A stretch of 64,000 bases of DNA, taken from Bacteroidota bacterium. Lineage in GTDB: Bacteria; Bacteroidota; Ignavibacteria; UBA10030; UBA8401. The stretch spans positions 434,001 through 498,000 of the forward strand of contig JBBAAO010000001.1 of the NCBI GenBank assembly GCA_041658205.1. The letters run 5' to 3'. Of this stretch, positions 34,071 through 43,245 are shown one piece after another (the stretch's first letter is position 1; every line of letters begins with the position of its first letter). Made by a program: the position numbers and the translations under genes. The notes beneath the pieces were generated by a model. It ran no database searches. It saw nothing but the letters and a program-made list of their open reading frames with translations, and was not told the origin of the DNA.

Positions 34071-35282
34071 ATGAAAACCAATCTACGATTATTACTGTGT
34101 TTGTTAATTGTTGGCACTCAGACAGATGCTCAATGGGTCACAGCCGGATTGACCGGAAAATATGTAATCACTCTTGCTTCTTCCGGTACAAATCTTTTTG
34201 CCGGAACGGAAGGGGATGGAGTCTTTCTTTCCACGAACAATGGTGCAAACTGGACCGAAGTAAACACAGGATTGACAGATAAATTTATAAATGTGCTGGC
34301 AGTAAATTCTCTGGGAACGGTTTATGCAGGTACTGATGGAGGTATTTTTATTTCCACGAACAATGGCACCGGCTGGACACTCAATAACACCGGCTTATCG
34401 GAAACCGATGTTACCGCACTTGCCGTAATCGGTACAAACATATATGCTGGCACATATTCTTTTTCCGGCGGTGCAGTGTATCACTCTACCACAGGAACCA
34501 ATTGGACAAAAATAAGTGCTGGAATTACATCATCACTAAATCTCGTCACATTAGCGACAAACGGTGCAGATCTATTTGCAGGCACTACGGATGGAATTTA
34601 TTGCACGACAAATGGGGGCACAAATTGGCTCACACTCAGTTCTGGTTTGACGAATACGTATGTGTATGCTTTTGCAACAATTGGAACTAACCTTTTTGCC
34701 GGAACTCAGGAATTTGTTTTTCGATCAACTAATAATGGCGCAAATTGGAATGCGGTAAATACCGGTTATCCTTATGAATATGCACTTTCGCTTGCCGTTA
34801 ATAACACTACGCTTTTTGCCGGAACAAATGGAGATGTTCTTTTTTCGAATAATAGCGGATCAGGTTGGACAAAAGCCACGTCTGGGATGTCAAGTCCTAG
34901 GGTGAATGTATTAACGGTATTTGGTTCAAATCTATTTGCTGGGACTGCCGATGGTATATGGAAAAGACCACTATCAGAAATGGCGACATCCGTGAAAACG
35001 AATTCGGCCAATATACCGGAATACTTTATTCTTCGGCAGAATTATCCAAATCCATTTAATCCTACAACACAACTTTCGTATGAGTTACCGCTTTCCGGAA
35101 ATGTTTCACTTATAGTGCATGATATTCTCGGCAGGGAAATTGCTTTTCTCGTGAATGGATTTAAGGATGCCGGTTTCTACACAGAAAAATTTGACGGATC
35201 AACGGTTGCCGGCGGAATCTATTTTGTTCGATTACAAAGTAAAGAAAAGATGCAAATGAAAAAGATGCTACTTCTCAAGTGA
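34071..35282 (+). CDS. T9SS-secreted propeller-repeat protein
   Basis: A 403-residue protein. ATG 34071 is chosen because GGAGG lies 5 nt upstream and a signal peptide follows (MKTNLRLLLCLLIVGTQTDA); the frame is open back to an ATG at 33945 but that would bury the signal. The mature part consists of about seven repeats of 43 residues with the pattern GTNLFAGTxGGVFLSTNNGxNW, a BNR/sialidase-like or YCF48-like beta-propeller. The last 80 residues are a T9SS sorting domain (LRQNYPNPFNPTTQLSYELP, ending KKMLLLK). No catalytic residues are evident, so a binding or surface-layer role is more likely than an enzyme. Confidence 0.92.
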   Translation: MKTNLRLLLCLLIVGTQTDAQWVTAGLTGKYVITLASSGTNLFAGTEGDGVFLSTNNGANWTEVNTGLTDKFINVLAVNSLGTVYAGTDGGIFISTNNGTGWTLNNTGLSETDVTALAVIGTNIYAGTYSFSGGAVYHSTTGTNWTKISAGITSSLNLVTLATNGADLFAGTTDGIYCTTNGGTNWLTLSSGLTNTYVYAFATIGTNLFAGTQEFVFRSTNNGANWNAVNTGYPYEYALSLAVNNTTLFAGTNGDVLFSNNSGSGWTKATSGMSSPRVNVLTVFGSNLFAGTADGIWKRPLSEMATSVKTNSANIPEYFILRQNYPNPFNPTTQLSYELPLSGNVSLIVHDILGREIAFLVNGFKDAGFYTEKFDGSTVAGGIYFVRLQSKEKMQMKKMLLLK

Positions 35283-35387
35283 ACCGTTTGTGTGAAGATT
35301 TGTCTATGCACGTGTCTCAATTTCTATTTAGAAGAAACGCAATAACATTGAATCACTGTTATGCCGAACGAGACCGTGGCGTGCTTC

Positions 35388-35433
35388 CCTTCAATTGTCG
35401 CACGTAGTTTCCGCTCAGTGTGACAATTGAAGG
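35388..35433 (+). repeat. Perfect 12-bp inverted repeat
   Basis: CCTTCAATTGTC (35388-35399) and GACAATTGAAGG (35422-35433) are separated by 22 nt, about 100 nt after the T9SS gene. No T run follows. It may be a transcript-end structure or a small repeat element. The rest of the 625-nt gap to 35908 is A+T rich and holds only the promoter candidate at 35785. Confidence 0.6.
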
Positions 35434-35784
35434 TACTTTCAATTTTGAGATTCATTTGACGAGGGCTGTGGTGCTGTGATCGAGCAGTTAAGGAGAGAGT
35501 CTGCAACCCCTTTGCCTCACTTCGAATCTGATCGATACCTCAAAAAAATTCTACACCGTATGGCATAGGAAAAATCCTTCCACCTACTGTCATTATTTCC
35601 TCTGGAATAATTCACTCCATTCTAAGCGTTGGTCAAATTTTTCCGTAATAGTGTAAGAACGGTAAATCTTGCTTATATTAAGTAGGATTTAAGTGCTAAA
35701 ATAAGAAATTTCCACAGTTTTTCTTAAAATCGACAAATAAGTCTTTAATAAATGTCTTTGTTTGCAGAAAACAATAACTAATTT

Positions 35785-35800
35785 TGGCACCTTTCTTGAT
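35785..35800 (+). promoter_or_regulatory. Sigma-54-like promoter candidate before haem operon
   Basis: TTTTGGCACCTTTCTTGAT contains TGGCAC (35785-35790), N5, TTGAT (35796-35800). The -24 half is perfect and the spacing right, but the -12 half has A where C is expected. It shares TTTTGGCAC with the better promoter at 28447. A start near 35811 would give a leader of about 97 nt before ATG 35908. A sigma-70-type promoter elsewhere in the gap cannot be excluded. Confidence 0.4.
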
Positions 35801-35907
35801 TAATTATTGAATAAAAATCCATAACTGATCGACTAGCAAAAGAGCATTTTATTAGGCGATCACCATTGAACGAACATCTGCTACATGTGATTTCATTAGG
35901 GTACATC

Positions 35908-36735
35908 ATGGACCAAATGGGAAAAATATTCGAAATTCTACTGCCGCTATTTTACAGTATTACTGTAGCGGCTTATGCTGTTGCATTTTTCAGGCAACAG
36001 CAACAGGCAAAAAAATTCAAAACAGTTTTATTATTCGTAACAATCGTAACACATTTTTTTTACTTACTTCTTCGCACGATAGATCTTCAACACCCTCCCA
36101 TTATTTCGGTTTTTGAAATTATGTCGCTGTTAGCATTTTCTGTTGCGGCATCATATCGTGTTATTGAAATGCAAACCAAGATAAAAAATACGGGATTGTT
36201 TGTTTTGGCTTTTGCGTTAGTATTTCAAGTAATATCCTCACTGTTTATTGAAGATGTCTATGTGGTCGATAAGGTGCTGCGCAATAATTTGCTTGGGATA
36301 CATGTTCTGAGCGCGCTCTTAGGATATTCCGCCTTCACGATTGCGGCAGTGTATGGCCTGATGTACCTGCTTCAATATCGTGCTCTTAAATCGAACTCAT
36401 TCGGGATTATTTTTGATAATCTTCCAAGTTTGGAGCGATTGGAATATCTGACGAAAAAAGGAATTTTGATTGGATTCATTCCGTTAAGTGTGGCAATTGT
36501 GATAGGGTATGTATGGCTTCCGAGTGCAATTGATAATTTTTCATACCTTGATCCAAAACTCATCGGCACAATTATTATTTGGAGTATGTATGCGGTTGAA
36601 ATTTATCTTATCCAAAGTGGAAAAAGGCGAGGACGCCAAGTAATGCATTTAGCAATATCCGGCTTTTTGTTCACGGTGTTTTCGTTGACAATTATTAACA
36701 TGTATTTAACATCGTTTCATTTTTTTATCAAATAG
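35908..36735 (+). CDS. HemX/CcsA-like membrane protein
   Basis: From ATG 35908 (AGGG 6 nt upstream) it has 275 residues; a TTG at 35866 would add 14. About eight transmembrane helices cover nearly the whole chain. It belongs to the cytochrome c assembly/CcsA fold (PF01578 type): HPPIISVFEIMSLLAFSVA and NNLLGIHVLSALLGYSAFTIAAVYGLMYL are typical segments. The Trp-rich haem-handling WWD motif of true CcsA is not seen. A gene of this type directly upstream of hemA matches HemX, which in Bacillus lowers the amount of glutamyl-tRNA reductase. Only 4 nt separate it from hemA. A role in controlling or coupling haem synthesis is therefore likely, with cytochrome maturation as the alternative. Confidence 0.8.
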   Translation: MDQMGKIFEILLPLFYSITVAAYAVAFFRQQQQAKKFKTVLLFVTIVTHFFYLLLRTIDLQHPPIISVFEIMSLLAFSVAASYRVIEMQTKIKNTGLFVLAFALVFQVISSLFIEDVYVVDKVLRNNLLGIHVLSALLGYSAFTIAAVYGLMYLLQYRALKSNSFGIIFDNLPSLERLEYLTKKGILIGFIPLSVAIVIGYVWLPSAIDNFSYLDPKLIGTIIIWSMYAVEIYLIQSGKRRGRQVMHLAISGFLFTVFSLTIINMYLTSFHFFIK

Positions 36736-36739
36736 TTAC

Positions 36740-38062
36740 ATGTTATATCTTTTAGGTATTAATCATAGGACGGCGGACGTCGCAGTACGGGAAAAGATCT
36801 GGTTTTCAGATAACGAGATACGTACGTTTTTACCGGCAGTGAAGGAAAAGTTTTTTGACGAATGTTTTATGATTTCAACATGCAATAGAACAGAGTTATA
36901 TGGTGTAACAAAATCTGAGATTCTTGACACTTCAGTAGAACAACTGACGTCGGAATTGACCAAGGAAATACTTACCACAAAAAAAGCATCGCCGATTGTT
37001 GGGGAAAAGCACTTTTATCACTTAAAGGATATTTTCGCTGTTAATCATTTGTTTAAAGTCGCAACTGGTTTGGATTCGATGATTTTGGGAGATGTGCAGA
37101 TCTTAAATCAGATTCGTGATCACTATGCAATTGCCGCCGAGTCAAAAGTGAGCGGATCGGTGATGAATAAGCTTCTTCAATCGGCGGTTCATGCCGGGAA
37201 GAGGACGAAAACAGAAACAGAGATATCAAAAGGTGCTGTATCGATAAGTTATGCTGCGGTCGATCTTGCAGCAAAAATCTTTTTTGACCTATCCCAAAAA
37301 ACTGTTCTGTTGATCGGTGCCGGTGAAACTGGTGAACTGACTGCAAAACATCTGGTTGCTCGCGGAATTGGCAAATTATTGATTACAAACCGCACATTGA
37401 AGAAAGCGGAAGAAGTTGCGGCGACTTTAAACGCATCACCGGTTCCCTTTGAATCATTTATGTCAACTTTTTCTGAAGTTGATATTGTTATCTCTTCCGT
37501 TGGCGCAACGGATTATGTGTTGAATGCTCAACAATTCAAAAATATCAATAAAGGACGAAGGCAATCCCCCTTATTGATCATCGATATCGGTGTTCCCCGT
37601 AACGTTGATCCGGACATTAATAAATTTGAAAACATCTTCTTGCATGATCTCGATTCTCTTTCCCACATTGTAGAACAAAATCATGCACGTCGAAAATCGT
37701 GCATCCCTTCAGTCAATGCGATTATGTTAGAAGAATTGACTGAATTTAATCGCTGGTATCAATCACATGCTATCGCTCCAACGATCGATCGTTTGCGTGA
37801 GTTATATGATACCATCAGACAAGAGGAATTGGATTATCACATCCATAAATTCAGTGAGAAGGATAAAGAAACAGTCGAACTGGTTACACGAAGAATTATT
37901 CACCGTCTGATTCAACTGCCGGCTTCTGAATTGCGAAATGGAAAAGGGGACACCAGGCAGCAGAAGGAAGCAAAACTCCAAGCTATTCGCGATTTGTTCG
38001 GCCTTTATCATCATTCACAAGAACAATCACAACATACCGAAAAGACAGAACGTGCGGAATAA
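36740..38062 (+). CDS. hemA: Glutamyl-tRNA reductase
   Basis: A 440-residue enzyme for the first committed step of C5 haem synthesis, reducing glutamyl-tRNA to glutamate-1-semialdehyde with NADPH. The N-terminal domain has GINHRTADVAVREK and the catalytic Cys48 in MISTCNRTELYG, then GLDSMILGDVQILNQ. The NADPH domain shows VLLIGAGETGELTAKHL, and IIDIGVPRNVDP follows. The C-terminal dimerisation helix is present (KFSEKDKETVELVTRRIIHRL). Length is normal. It is second in the ten-gene haem operon; its end overlaps the start of hemC by 11 nt. Confidence 0.97.
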   Translation: MLYLLGINHRTADVAVREKIWFSDNEIRTFLPAVKEKFFDECFMISTCNRTELYGVTKSEILDTSVEQLTSELTKEILTTKKASPIVGEKHFYHLKDIFAVNHLFKVATGLDSMILGDVQILNQIRDHYAIAAESKVSGSVMNKLLQSAVHAGKRTKTETEISKGAVSISYAAVDLAAKIFFDLSQKTVLLIGAGETGELTAKHLVARGIGKLLITNRTLKKAEEVAATLNASPVPFESFMSTFSEVDIVISSVGATDYVLNAQQFKNINKGRRQSPLLIIDIGVPRNVDPDINKFENIFLHDLDSLSHIVEQNHARRKSCIPSVNAIMLEELTEFNRWYQSHAIAPTIDRLRELYDTIRQEELDYHIHKFSEKDKETVELVTRRIIHRLIQLPASELRNGKGDTRQQKEAKLQAIRDLFGLYHHSQEQSQHTEKTERAE

Positions 38063-38996
38063 TACAATCATTATTGGTTCACGGGCCAGTGCGTTGGCTC
38101 TCTGGCAATCTGAACACGTTGCCTCTTTACTTCAACAATTACATCCTTCCGTTACCGTTGAGATTAAAAAAATTAAAACGACCGGTGATATCATTTTGGA
38201 TTCACCCCTTTCAAAAATTGGTGACAAAGGACTCTTTACAAAGGAATTGGATCGGGCATTGCTTGACGGAGAAATAGATCTGGCCGTCCATAGCTTAAAA
38301 GATGTGCCGACACAGTTGAATCCCGGATTGATTCTTGGTGCGATATCCGAACGGGAAGATATTCGAGATGTCTTTATTTCTCATCCGCGGAAAAAATATT
38401 CATCGTTGAATGATGTTCCGAAGGGTGGGATGATTGCAACAGGGAGTCTGCGGAGAAAATGCCAATTGCTTCATCACAGGCCGGATTTAACCATCATCGA
38501 CATCCGTGGGAATCTAAAAACACGAAAAGAAAAACTTGAACAAAGTGACTGGGATGGAATGTTGTTGGCAAAAGCAGGAGTGACCCGTCTTGGCTGGACA
38601 TCAATGATTTCCGAAGTATTTTCACCTGCGTTCATCCTTCCCGCAGTCGGGCAAGGGGCGTTAGGAATTGAAGTCCGGGAAAATGATGCTGAAATATTGA
38701 AATTGATTTCTCCGTTAGGACATAAAGAAACATACCAAGCAACACTCGGTGAACGTGCGCTGCTCCGTCATCTTGAAGGAGGCTGTCAAATACCAATAGG
38801 GACGTATGGCAGAATAGAGCAAGGGAAATTCTTTCTGGATGCAATGGTCGGTTCACTAGATGGGAAAAGGATTGTAAAAGGATCGGTCAATGGCGTTCCG
38901 GAAGAATCGGAGACACTCGGCACTGCGCTTGCAAAGGAATTGATGTCAAACGGAGCAAAAGAGATTTTGGAAGAAATACGGAAGTCTGCGTCGTGA
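38052..38996 (+). CDS. hemC: Hydroxymethylbilane synthase (porphobilinogen deaminase)
   Basis: A 314-residue enzyme joining four porphobilinogens into hydroxymethylbilane. GTG 38052 is chosen since the conserved start TIIIGSRASALALWQ follows three codons later; the frame is open further upstream inside hemA but those residues are not conserved. Visible signatures are IKTTGDIILDSPLSKIGDKGLFTKELD, DLAVHSLKDVPT, the arginine-rich GSLRRKCQLL and the dipyrromethane-cofactor Cys245 in LEGGCQIPIG. Overlaps of 11 nt with hemA and 4 nt with hemD indicate translational coupling. Confidence 0.97.
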   Translation: MRNNTIIIGSRASALALWQSEHVASLLQQLHPSVTVEIKKIKTTGDIILDSPLSKIGDKGLFTKELDRALLDGEIDLAVHSLKDVPTQLNPGLILGAISEREDIRDVFISHPRKKYSSLNDVPKGGMIATGSLRRKCQLLHHRPDLTIIDIRGNLKTRKEKLEQSDWDGMLLAKAGVTRLGWTSMISEVFSPAFILPAVGQGALGIEVRENDAEILKLISPLGHKETYQATLGERALLRHLEGGCQIPIGTYGRIEQGKFFLDAMVGSLDGKRIVKGSVNGVPEESETLGTALAKELMSNGAKEILEEIRKSAS

Positions 38997-39781
38997 GCGA
39001 TGATCGTAATGCCAATCAGTTACCTCTTCGAAACAAGACAATTGCTGTCACCAGAGGAATAGAGCAGGCGAAAGATTTTTCTCAACTGTTGGAACAATAT
39101 GGTGCACAGGTTATTCTTTTCCCTACGGTCGAAATTATAGAGCCGAAAACATGGAGCGAATGCGATACTGCAATTGCTGTAATGAGCACATATGCGGGAA
39201 TTATTTTTACCAGTGCCAATGCGGTTAAGTGTTTTTTTCATCGTGCGGAATATCATCTTAGCATAGAGCAAATGAAAAAATGCAGATTGTATGTGGTTGG
39301 TGAAAAAACGAAATCAGAAATTGATCGATACGGGATGGAGACAGAAAAAATACCGGAAACATTTTCAGCGGAACAATTAGCTCAGGAAATTGTGCGTAAA
39401 TCAGTTGCAGGGGAACGGTTCTTGTTTCCAAAGGGAAATCTTGCAAAGAGTGATATTGAAACGGCTCTTTCTTCACATGGATTAAGGGTTGATTCTATCA
39501 CGATCTATCGTACGCAGGAACCGCCGTTTACTGATGAACGGAAGAAGATGTTGAAGACGATAGAAGAGAAAGCGAACATGATAACATTTTTTAGTCCTTC
39601 CAGTGTTGCTCATTATGTTTTGCGTGCTACGCAACAGGCGATAAAAAATATAGATGTTGCTGTTATCGGTCAAACGACAGCCGATGCTGCTCGGCGCGAA
39701 GGAATGAATCTTGTGCTGGTTTCACCACATTCAACGGCGGAAGCATTTGCAAAGGCGATCCGAAACTATTATACAACTTAA
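38993..39781 (+). CDS. hemD: Uroporphyrinogen-III synthase
   Basis: A 262-residue enzyme that closes and inverts ring D of hydroxymethylbilane. The start is GTG 38993, overlapping the hemC stop (GTGA). Sequence conservation in this family is low, but the two-domain pattern is clear: KTIAVTRGIEQAKDFSQLLEQYGAQVILFPTVEI at the start, GIIFTSANAVKCFF, a middle VVGEKTKSEIDRYG, FLFPKGNLAKSDIE, then ITFFSPSSVAHYV and VAVIGQTTADAARREG at the end. Position between hemC and hemE confirms it. One nucleotide separates its stop from hemE. Confidence 0.94.
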   Translation: MSDDRNANQLPLRNKTIAVTRGIEQAKDFSQLLEQYGAQVILFPTVEIIEPKTWSECDTAIAVMSTYAGIIFTSANAVKCFFHRAEYHLSIEQMKKCRLYVVGEKTKSEIDRYGMETEKIPETFSAEQLAQEIVRKSVAGERFLFPKGNLAKSDIETALSSHGLRVDSITIYRTQEPPFTDERKKMLKTIEEKANMITFFSPSSVAHYVLRATQQAIKNIDVAVIGQTTADAARREGMNLVLVSPHSTAEAFAKAIRNYYTT

Positions 39782-39782
39782 C

Positions 39783-40853
39783 ATGAAAGAAGATGTTCAC
39801 TTGAAAAATGATCTGTTACTACGAGCTGCACGAAAACAATTTGTTGAACGAACCCCGGTCTGGTTTATGCGGCAAGCAGGCCGGTATTTACCTGAATACC
39901 GTGCAATTCGGGATAAAGTAGATTTTCTCACCTTATGCAAAACGCCCGATCTTGCTGCCGAAGTGACTGTGCAACCGGTCGATCTGGTCGGTGTTGATGC
40001 TGCAATCATTTTCTCCGATATCCTCGTGATTCCGGAAGCAATGGGCATGGAGTTGATAGTTGAAGAAGGAAAAGGGGGACCGCGCTTTCCTTCTCCGATA
40101 CGTACTGTCGACGATATAAATAAACTCCACACAATCGATCCGAACAAAGAATTGCGATATGTGATGGATGCCCTGCGCGTGACGAAAGAACGACTGCAAG
40201 AGAGAGTTCCGCTGATTGGTTTCTCCGGTTCGCCATGGACACTGGCAACGTATATGGTAGAAGGAAAAGGATCAAAGAATTATCGCTACATTAAAGAATT
40301 AATTTTTTCCCATCCGCAGCAGGCGCATATCTTGTTGCAGAAACTTGCACAATCAGTAGCTGATTATCTTTCTGCACAAGTGGATGCAGGAGCAAATATC
40401 GTTCAGATGTTTGATACGTGGGGTGGAATACTGGGACAGGAAGAGTTTGAAGAATTTTCACTCCGTTATATTCACCAGATCGTTGAACAGGTGAAAAAGA
40501 AAAATGTCCCGGTCATCGTGTTCTGTAAAGATTGCGGCCACTCGCTTAAAAAGATCGCTGAGATTGGTGCGGACGTTGTAGGGTTGGATTGGACAACAGA
40601 TATTGGAAAAGCACGGAATGCCATTGGAAACAAGGTCGCGCTGCAGGGAAATCTTGACCCGACAATGTTGTTTTCAACTCCAGAGCGGATTGAACAAGGT
40701 GTGCAATCGATTCTTCAAAAATATGGTAATGGATCGGGGCATATCTTTAATCTCGGACACGGGATTCTTCCCGAAACACCGGTAGAAAATGTGAAGGCAT
40801 TTATTAATGCAGTGAAGACACACAGCATGCAGTATCACAAGAAAGCGAAATAA
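39783..40853 (+). CDS. hemE: Uroporphyrinogen decarboxylase
   Basis: A 356-residue enzyme that decarboxylates the four acetate side chains of uroporphyrinogen III. ATG 39783 is used; the frame is open upstream within hemD. The N-terminal signature PVWFMRQAGRYLPEYR is present with its two substrate-binding arginines, followed by LCKTPDLAAEVTVQPVDLVG with AAIIFSDILVIPEAMG (catalytic Asp in FSDIL), the second signature GFSGSPWTLATYMVEGKGSK, and VVGLDWTTDIGKAR. The C-terminal FNLGHGILPETPVENV is also typical. Length is normal. Confidence 0.97.
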   Translation: MKEDVHLKNDLLLRAARKQFVERTPVWFMRQAGRYLPEYRAIRDKVDFLTLCKTPDLAAEVTVQPVDLVGVDAAIIFSDILVIPEAMGMELIVEEGKGGPRFPSPIRTVDDINKLHTIDPNKELRYVMDALRVTKERLQERVPLIGFSGSPWTLATYMVEGKGSKNYRYIKELIFSHPQQAHILLQKLAQSVADYLSAQVDAGANIVQMFDTWGGILGQEEFEEFSLRYIHQIVEQVKKKNVPVIVFCKDCGHSLKKIAEIGADVVGLDWTTDIGKARNAIGNKVALQGNLDPTMLFSTPERIEQGVQSILQKYGNGSGHIFNLGHGILPETPVENVKAFINAVKTHSMQYHKKAK

Positions 40854-40857
40854 GTCG

Positions 40858-42246
40858 ATGAAACAGTTTGAATCAATTGATGTTGCACTCTTAAAAAAAT
40901 ACTCCGGGCAGGGACCGAGATATACCAGTTATCCTACTGCACCTCTATTTTCAAAAGCATTTGGTCCGAAAGAATACAAGGAAGAGATTCTCAAGACGAA
41001 CTCTGCCGATGAAAATGCAGATCTTTCCCTCTATTTTCATTTTCCATATTGCGACACACTCTGCTATTTCTGTGGCTGTACAATGCTTGTTACTCACGAC
41101 CAGAGTCTCATTAATAAATACAATGAGTATTTGAAAAAAGAGATTGAACTGGTCGCACCAATGATCGCTCGAAACCGCAAAGTGACACAGCTGCACTGGG
41201 GCGGGGGAACGCCATCGTATCAGGATCCGAAAGAGATTCTCAATATCGGTTCGTTCATTAAAAATCATTTTCATTTTGACAACGATATTGAAGCGAGCGT
41301 GGAAATTGATCCGCGCGGGCTGACATATGAACATATGAAAGCATTGCGTGAAAGCGGCTTCAATCGTGTGAGTATGGGTGTGCAGGATTTTAACGAAAAA
41401 GTACAAGAGGCAGTTAATCGAATCCAGCCTGAATCGATCACACGGGATGCAGTGAATTGGAGCCGCAGTCTCGGTTTTACCAGCATCAATCTTGATCTGA
41501 TCTATGGCCTGCCGTATCAAACATTAAAAACGTTTGAAGAGACGGTGGATAAAGTAATTGATATTTCGCCGGATAGAATTGCCGTCTTCAATTATGCTCA
41601 TGTTCCTTGGCTAAAACCGCACCAGAAAGTGATCAAGACTGAAACTCTGCCAACAGTGGAAGAGAAGCTCGAAATTTTCAAGATGACAATAGAAAAACTT
41701 CTTGATGCCGGTTACTGGAATATCGGCATGGATCATTTTGCAAAAAAGACCGATGAGATGTCGATTGCACAACAAAATAAAACGTTATACCGCAACTTTC
41801 AGGGATACTCTACAAAAGCCGGATGTGATCTGTATGGATTCGGAATGTCTGCTATCGGTCACTTCAGGAATTCATATCACCAAAATTTAAAAACAGTAAA
41901 AGAATATACCGATGCAGCTGGAAAGAATGAATTTGCAACGACGCTCGGATACAGAATGACCGATGATGACCACATTCGGAAAGATGTGATAATGCGGATC
42001 ATGTGCGACATGGAACTTGATATCCCGTCGGTTGAAGCAAAACATAAGATTAATTTTCGGGATTACTTCGCACCAGCCTTTAACAAATTGACACCGTTCA
42101 TTGATGATGGTCTGGTAACTCTTGAACCGAATAAGATATTGGTTCACGGTCTTGGCAGGCTTGTCATCCGGAATATTGCCATGTCATTCGATGCATATAT
42201 TGATGCCATGATGAAAGAAAAACCGATCTTCTCTAAAACTGTTTAG
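40858..42246 (+). CDS. hemN: Oxygen-independent coproporphyrinogen III dehydrogenase
   Basis: A 462-residue radical-SAM enzyme converting coproporphyrinogen III to protoporphyrinogen IX without oxygen. The cluster motif is complete, with Cys65, Cys69 and Cys72 plus the following Cys74 (YCDTLCYFCGCTM), as in genuine HemN rather than the haem chaperone HemW. Also seen are YTSYPTAPLFSKAF at the start, LHWGGGTPSYQ, SVEIDPRGLT, RVSMGVQDFNEKVQEAVNRIQP, YGLPYQT, MDHFAKKTDEM and GFGMSAIGHF. Together with the FAD-type protoporphyrinogen oxidase it fits the classical protoporphyrin route. Only 4 nt separate it from hemE and 6 nt from hemH. Confidence 0.97.
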   Translation: MKQFESIDVALLKKYSGQGPRYTSYPTAPLFSKAFGPKEYKEEILKTNSADENADLSLYFHFPYCDTLCYFCGCTMLVTHDQSLINKYNEYLKKEIELVAPMIARNRKVTQLHWGGGTPSYQDPKEILNIGSFIKNHFHFDNDIEASVEIDPRGLTYEHMKALRESGFNRVSMGVQDFNEKVQEAVNRIQPESITRDAVNWSRSLGFTSINLDLIYGLPYQTLKTFEETVDKVIDISPDRIAVFNYAHVPWLKPHQKVIKTETLPTVEEKLEIFKMTIEKLLDAGYWNIGMDHFAKKTDEMSIAQQNKTLYRNFQGYSTKAGCDLYGFGMSAIGHFRNSYHQNLKTVKEYTDAAGKNEFATTLGYRMTDDDHIRKDVIMRIMCDMELDIPSVEAKHKINFRDYFAPAFNKLTPFIDDGLVTLEPNKILVHGLGRLVIRNIAMSFDAYIDAMMKEKPIFSKTV

Positions 42247-42252
42247 TCATTT

Positions 42253-43245
42253 ATGAATAGTAAAAAAGAAAAAATTGCCGTTGTGCTGCTTCAACTGGGG
42301 GGACCGGACAGTCTTGAATCGGTAGAACCATTTCTCTATAATTTGTTTTGTGATCCGGATATCATTGATATTCCAGGAGCATTTCTGTTTCGGAAATCAT
42401 TGGCCCGTCTCATTTCATCCCGTCGTGCACCCAAAGTACAGGAATTATACAAACGGATCGGCAAAAGATCTCCAATTTTCAAACAGACGACACTTCAGGC
42501 AAAGAGTTTATTGGGATCATTAAGAGAGAAGGGGTATAATGTTGATGTGCATATTGCGATGCGATATTGGCATCCTTTGACAGCCGAGATTGTAAAAAAC
42601 GTTATGGCATCAAAACCAGATCGGATCGTGTTATTGCCTTTGTATCCGCATTATTGTAAAGCAACGACCGGGTCAAGTGTGAATGAGTGGAAACGCGCAG
42701 TGAAAGAATTAAAGCTTCCGAGTATTCCCACGACTCTTGTTGATCACTATTACGATCACCCACTTTATATAGATGCCATTGTAAAGCGGATACGCTGCGC
42801 GCTAAACCGTGTGCCGAATAACGAAAGATCAAAAGTGCAGATTGTGTTCAGTGCTCATGGCACACCAATGAAATTAGTCCGCGATGGTGACCCTTATTCG
42901 CATCATATCCGAAAAACGTACGAACTGGTTGTAGAGCGCGGACAATTTGGACTTCCCCATATGTTATGTTTCCAAAGTAAGGTCGGCCCGCAAAAATGGC
43001 TGACCCCTTCATTGACCGGAACAATCGAACGATTAGGACATGAGGGAGCAACACATCTTCTTGTTGTGCCGATTGCATTTGTTACCGACCATATCGAAAC
43101 TCTTTCCGAAATCAACATCGAAGCGCGAGATGAGGCAATGAAATTAGGAGTGAAATACTACGACATGATGCCCGCGTTGTTAACGGATGAACTGTTTATC
43201 GGATGTTTATCGGATCTTGTAGAGAAAAAATTAGCTGCAAAATAA
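42253..43245 (+). CDS. hemH: Ferrochelatase
   Basis: A 330-residue enzyme inserting iron into the porphyrin. It opens IAVVLLQLGGPDSLESVEPFLYNLFCDPDII, with RKSLARLISSRRAPKVQELYKRIGKRSPI, the metal-site His202 in IVFSAHGTPMKLV, DPYSHHI, CFQSKVGPQKWLTPS with Trp-Leu and the acidic helix VVPIAFVTDHIETLSEINIEAR, all standard for the family. Length is close to the bacterial norm. Whether it uses protoporphyrin or coproporphyrin cannot be read directly; hemN upstream and the lack of a hemQ gene in the operon favour protoporphyrin. Its stop overlaps the ATG of the next gene by one base. Confidence 0.96.
   Translation: MNSKKEKIAVVLLQLGGPDSLESVEPFLYNLFCDPDIIDIPGAFLFRKSLARLISSRRAPKVQELYKRIGKRSPIFKQTTLQAKSLLGSLREKGYNVDVHIAMRYWHPLTAEIVKNVMASKPDRIVLLPLYPHYCKATTGSSVNEWKRAVKELKLPSIPTTLVDHYYDHPLYIDAIVKRIRCALNRVPNNERSKVQIVFSAHGTPMKLVRDGDPYSHHIRKTYELVVERGQFGLPHMLCFQSKVGPQKWLTPSLTGTIERLGHEGATHLLVVPIAFVTDHIETLSEINIEARDEAMKLGVKYYDMMPALLTDELFIGCLSDLVEKKLAAK

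Noticed and set aside
35283..35907. tRNA or riboswitch in the 625-nt gap before the haem operon
   Set aside because: A TTCGAATC word near 35522 is not in a cloverleaf context and no known riboswitch core was found.
40951..41520. 189-codon minus-strand frame opposite hemN
   Set aside because: Antisense to a fully conserved hemN; amino-acid composition is odd and no motif is present.
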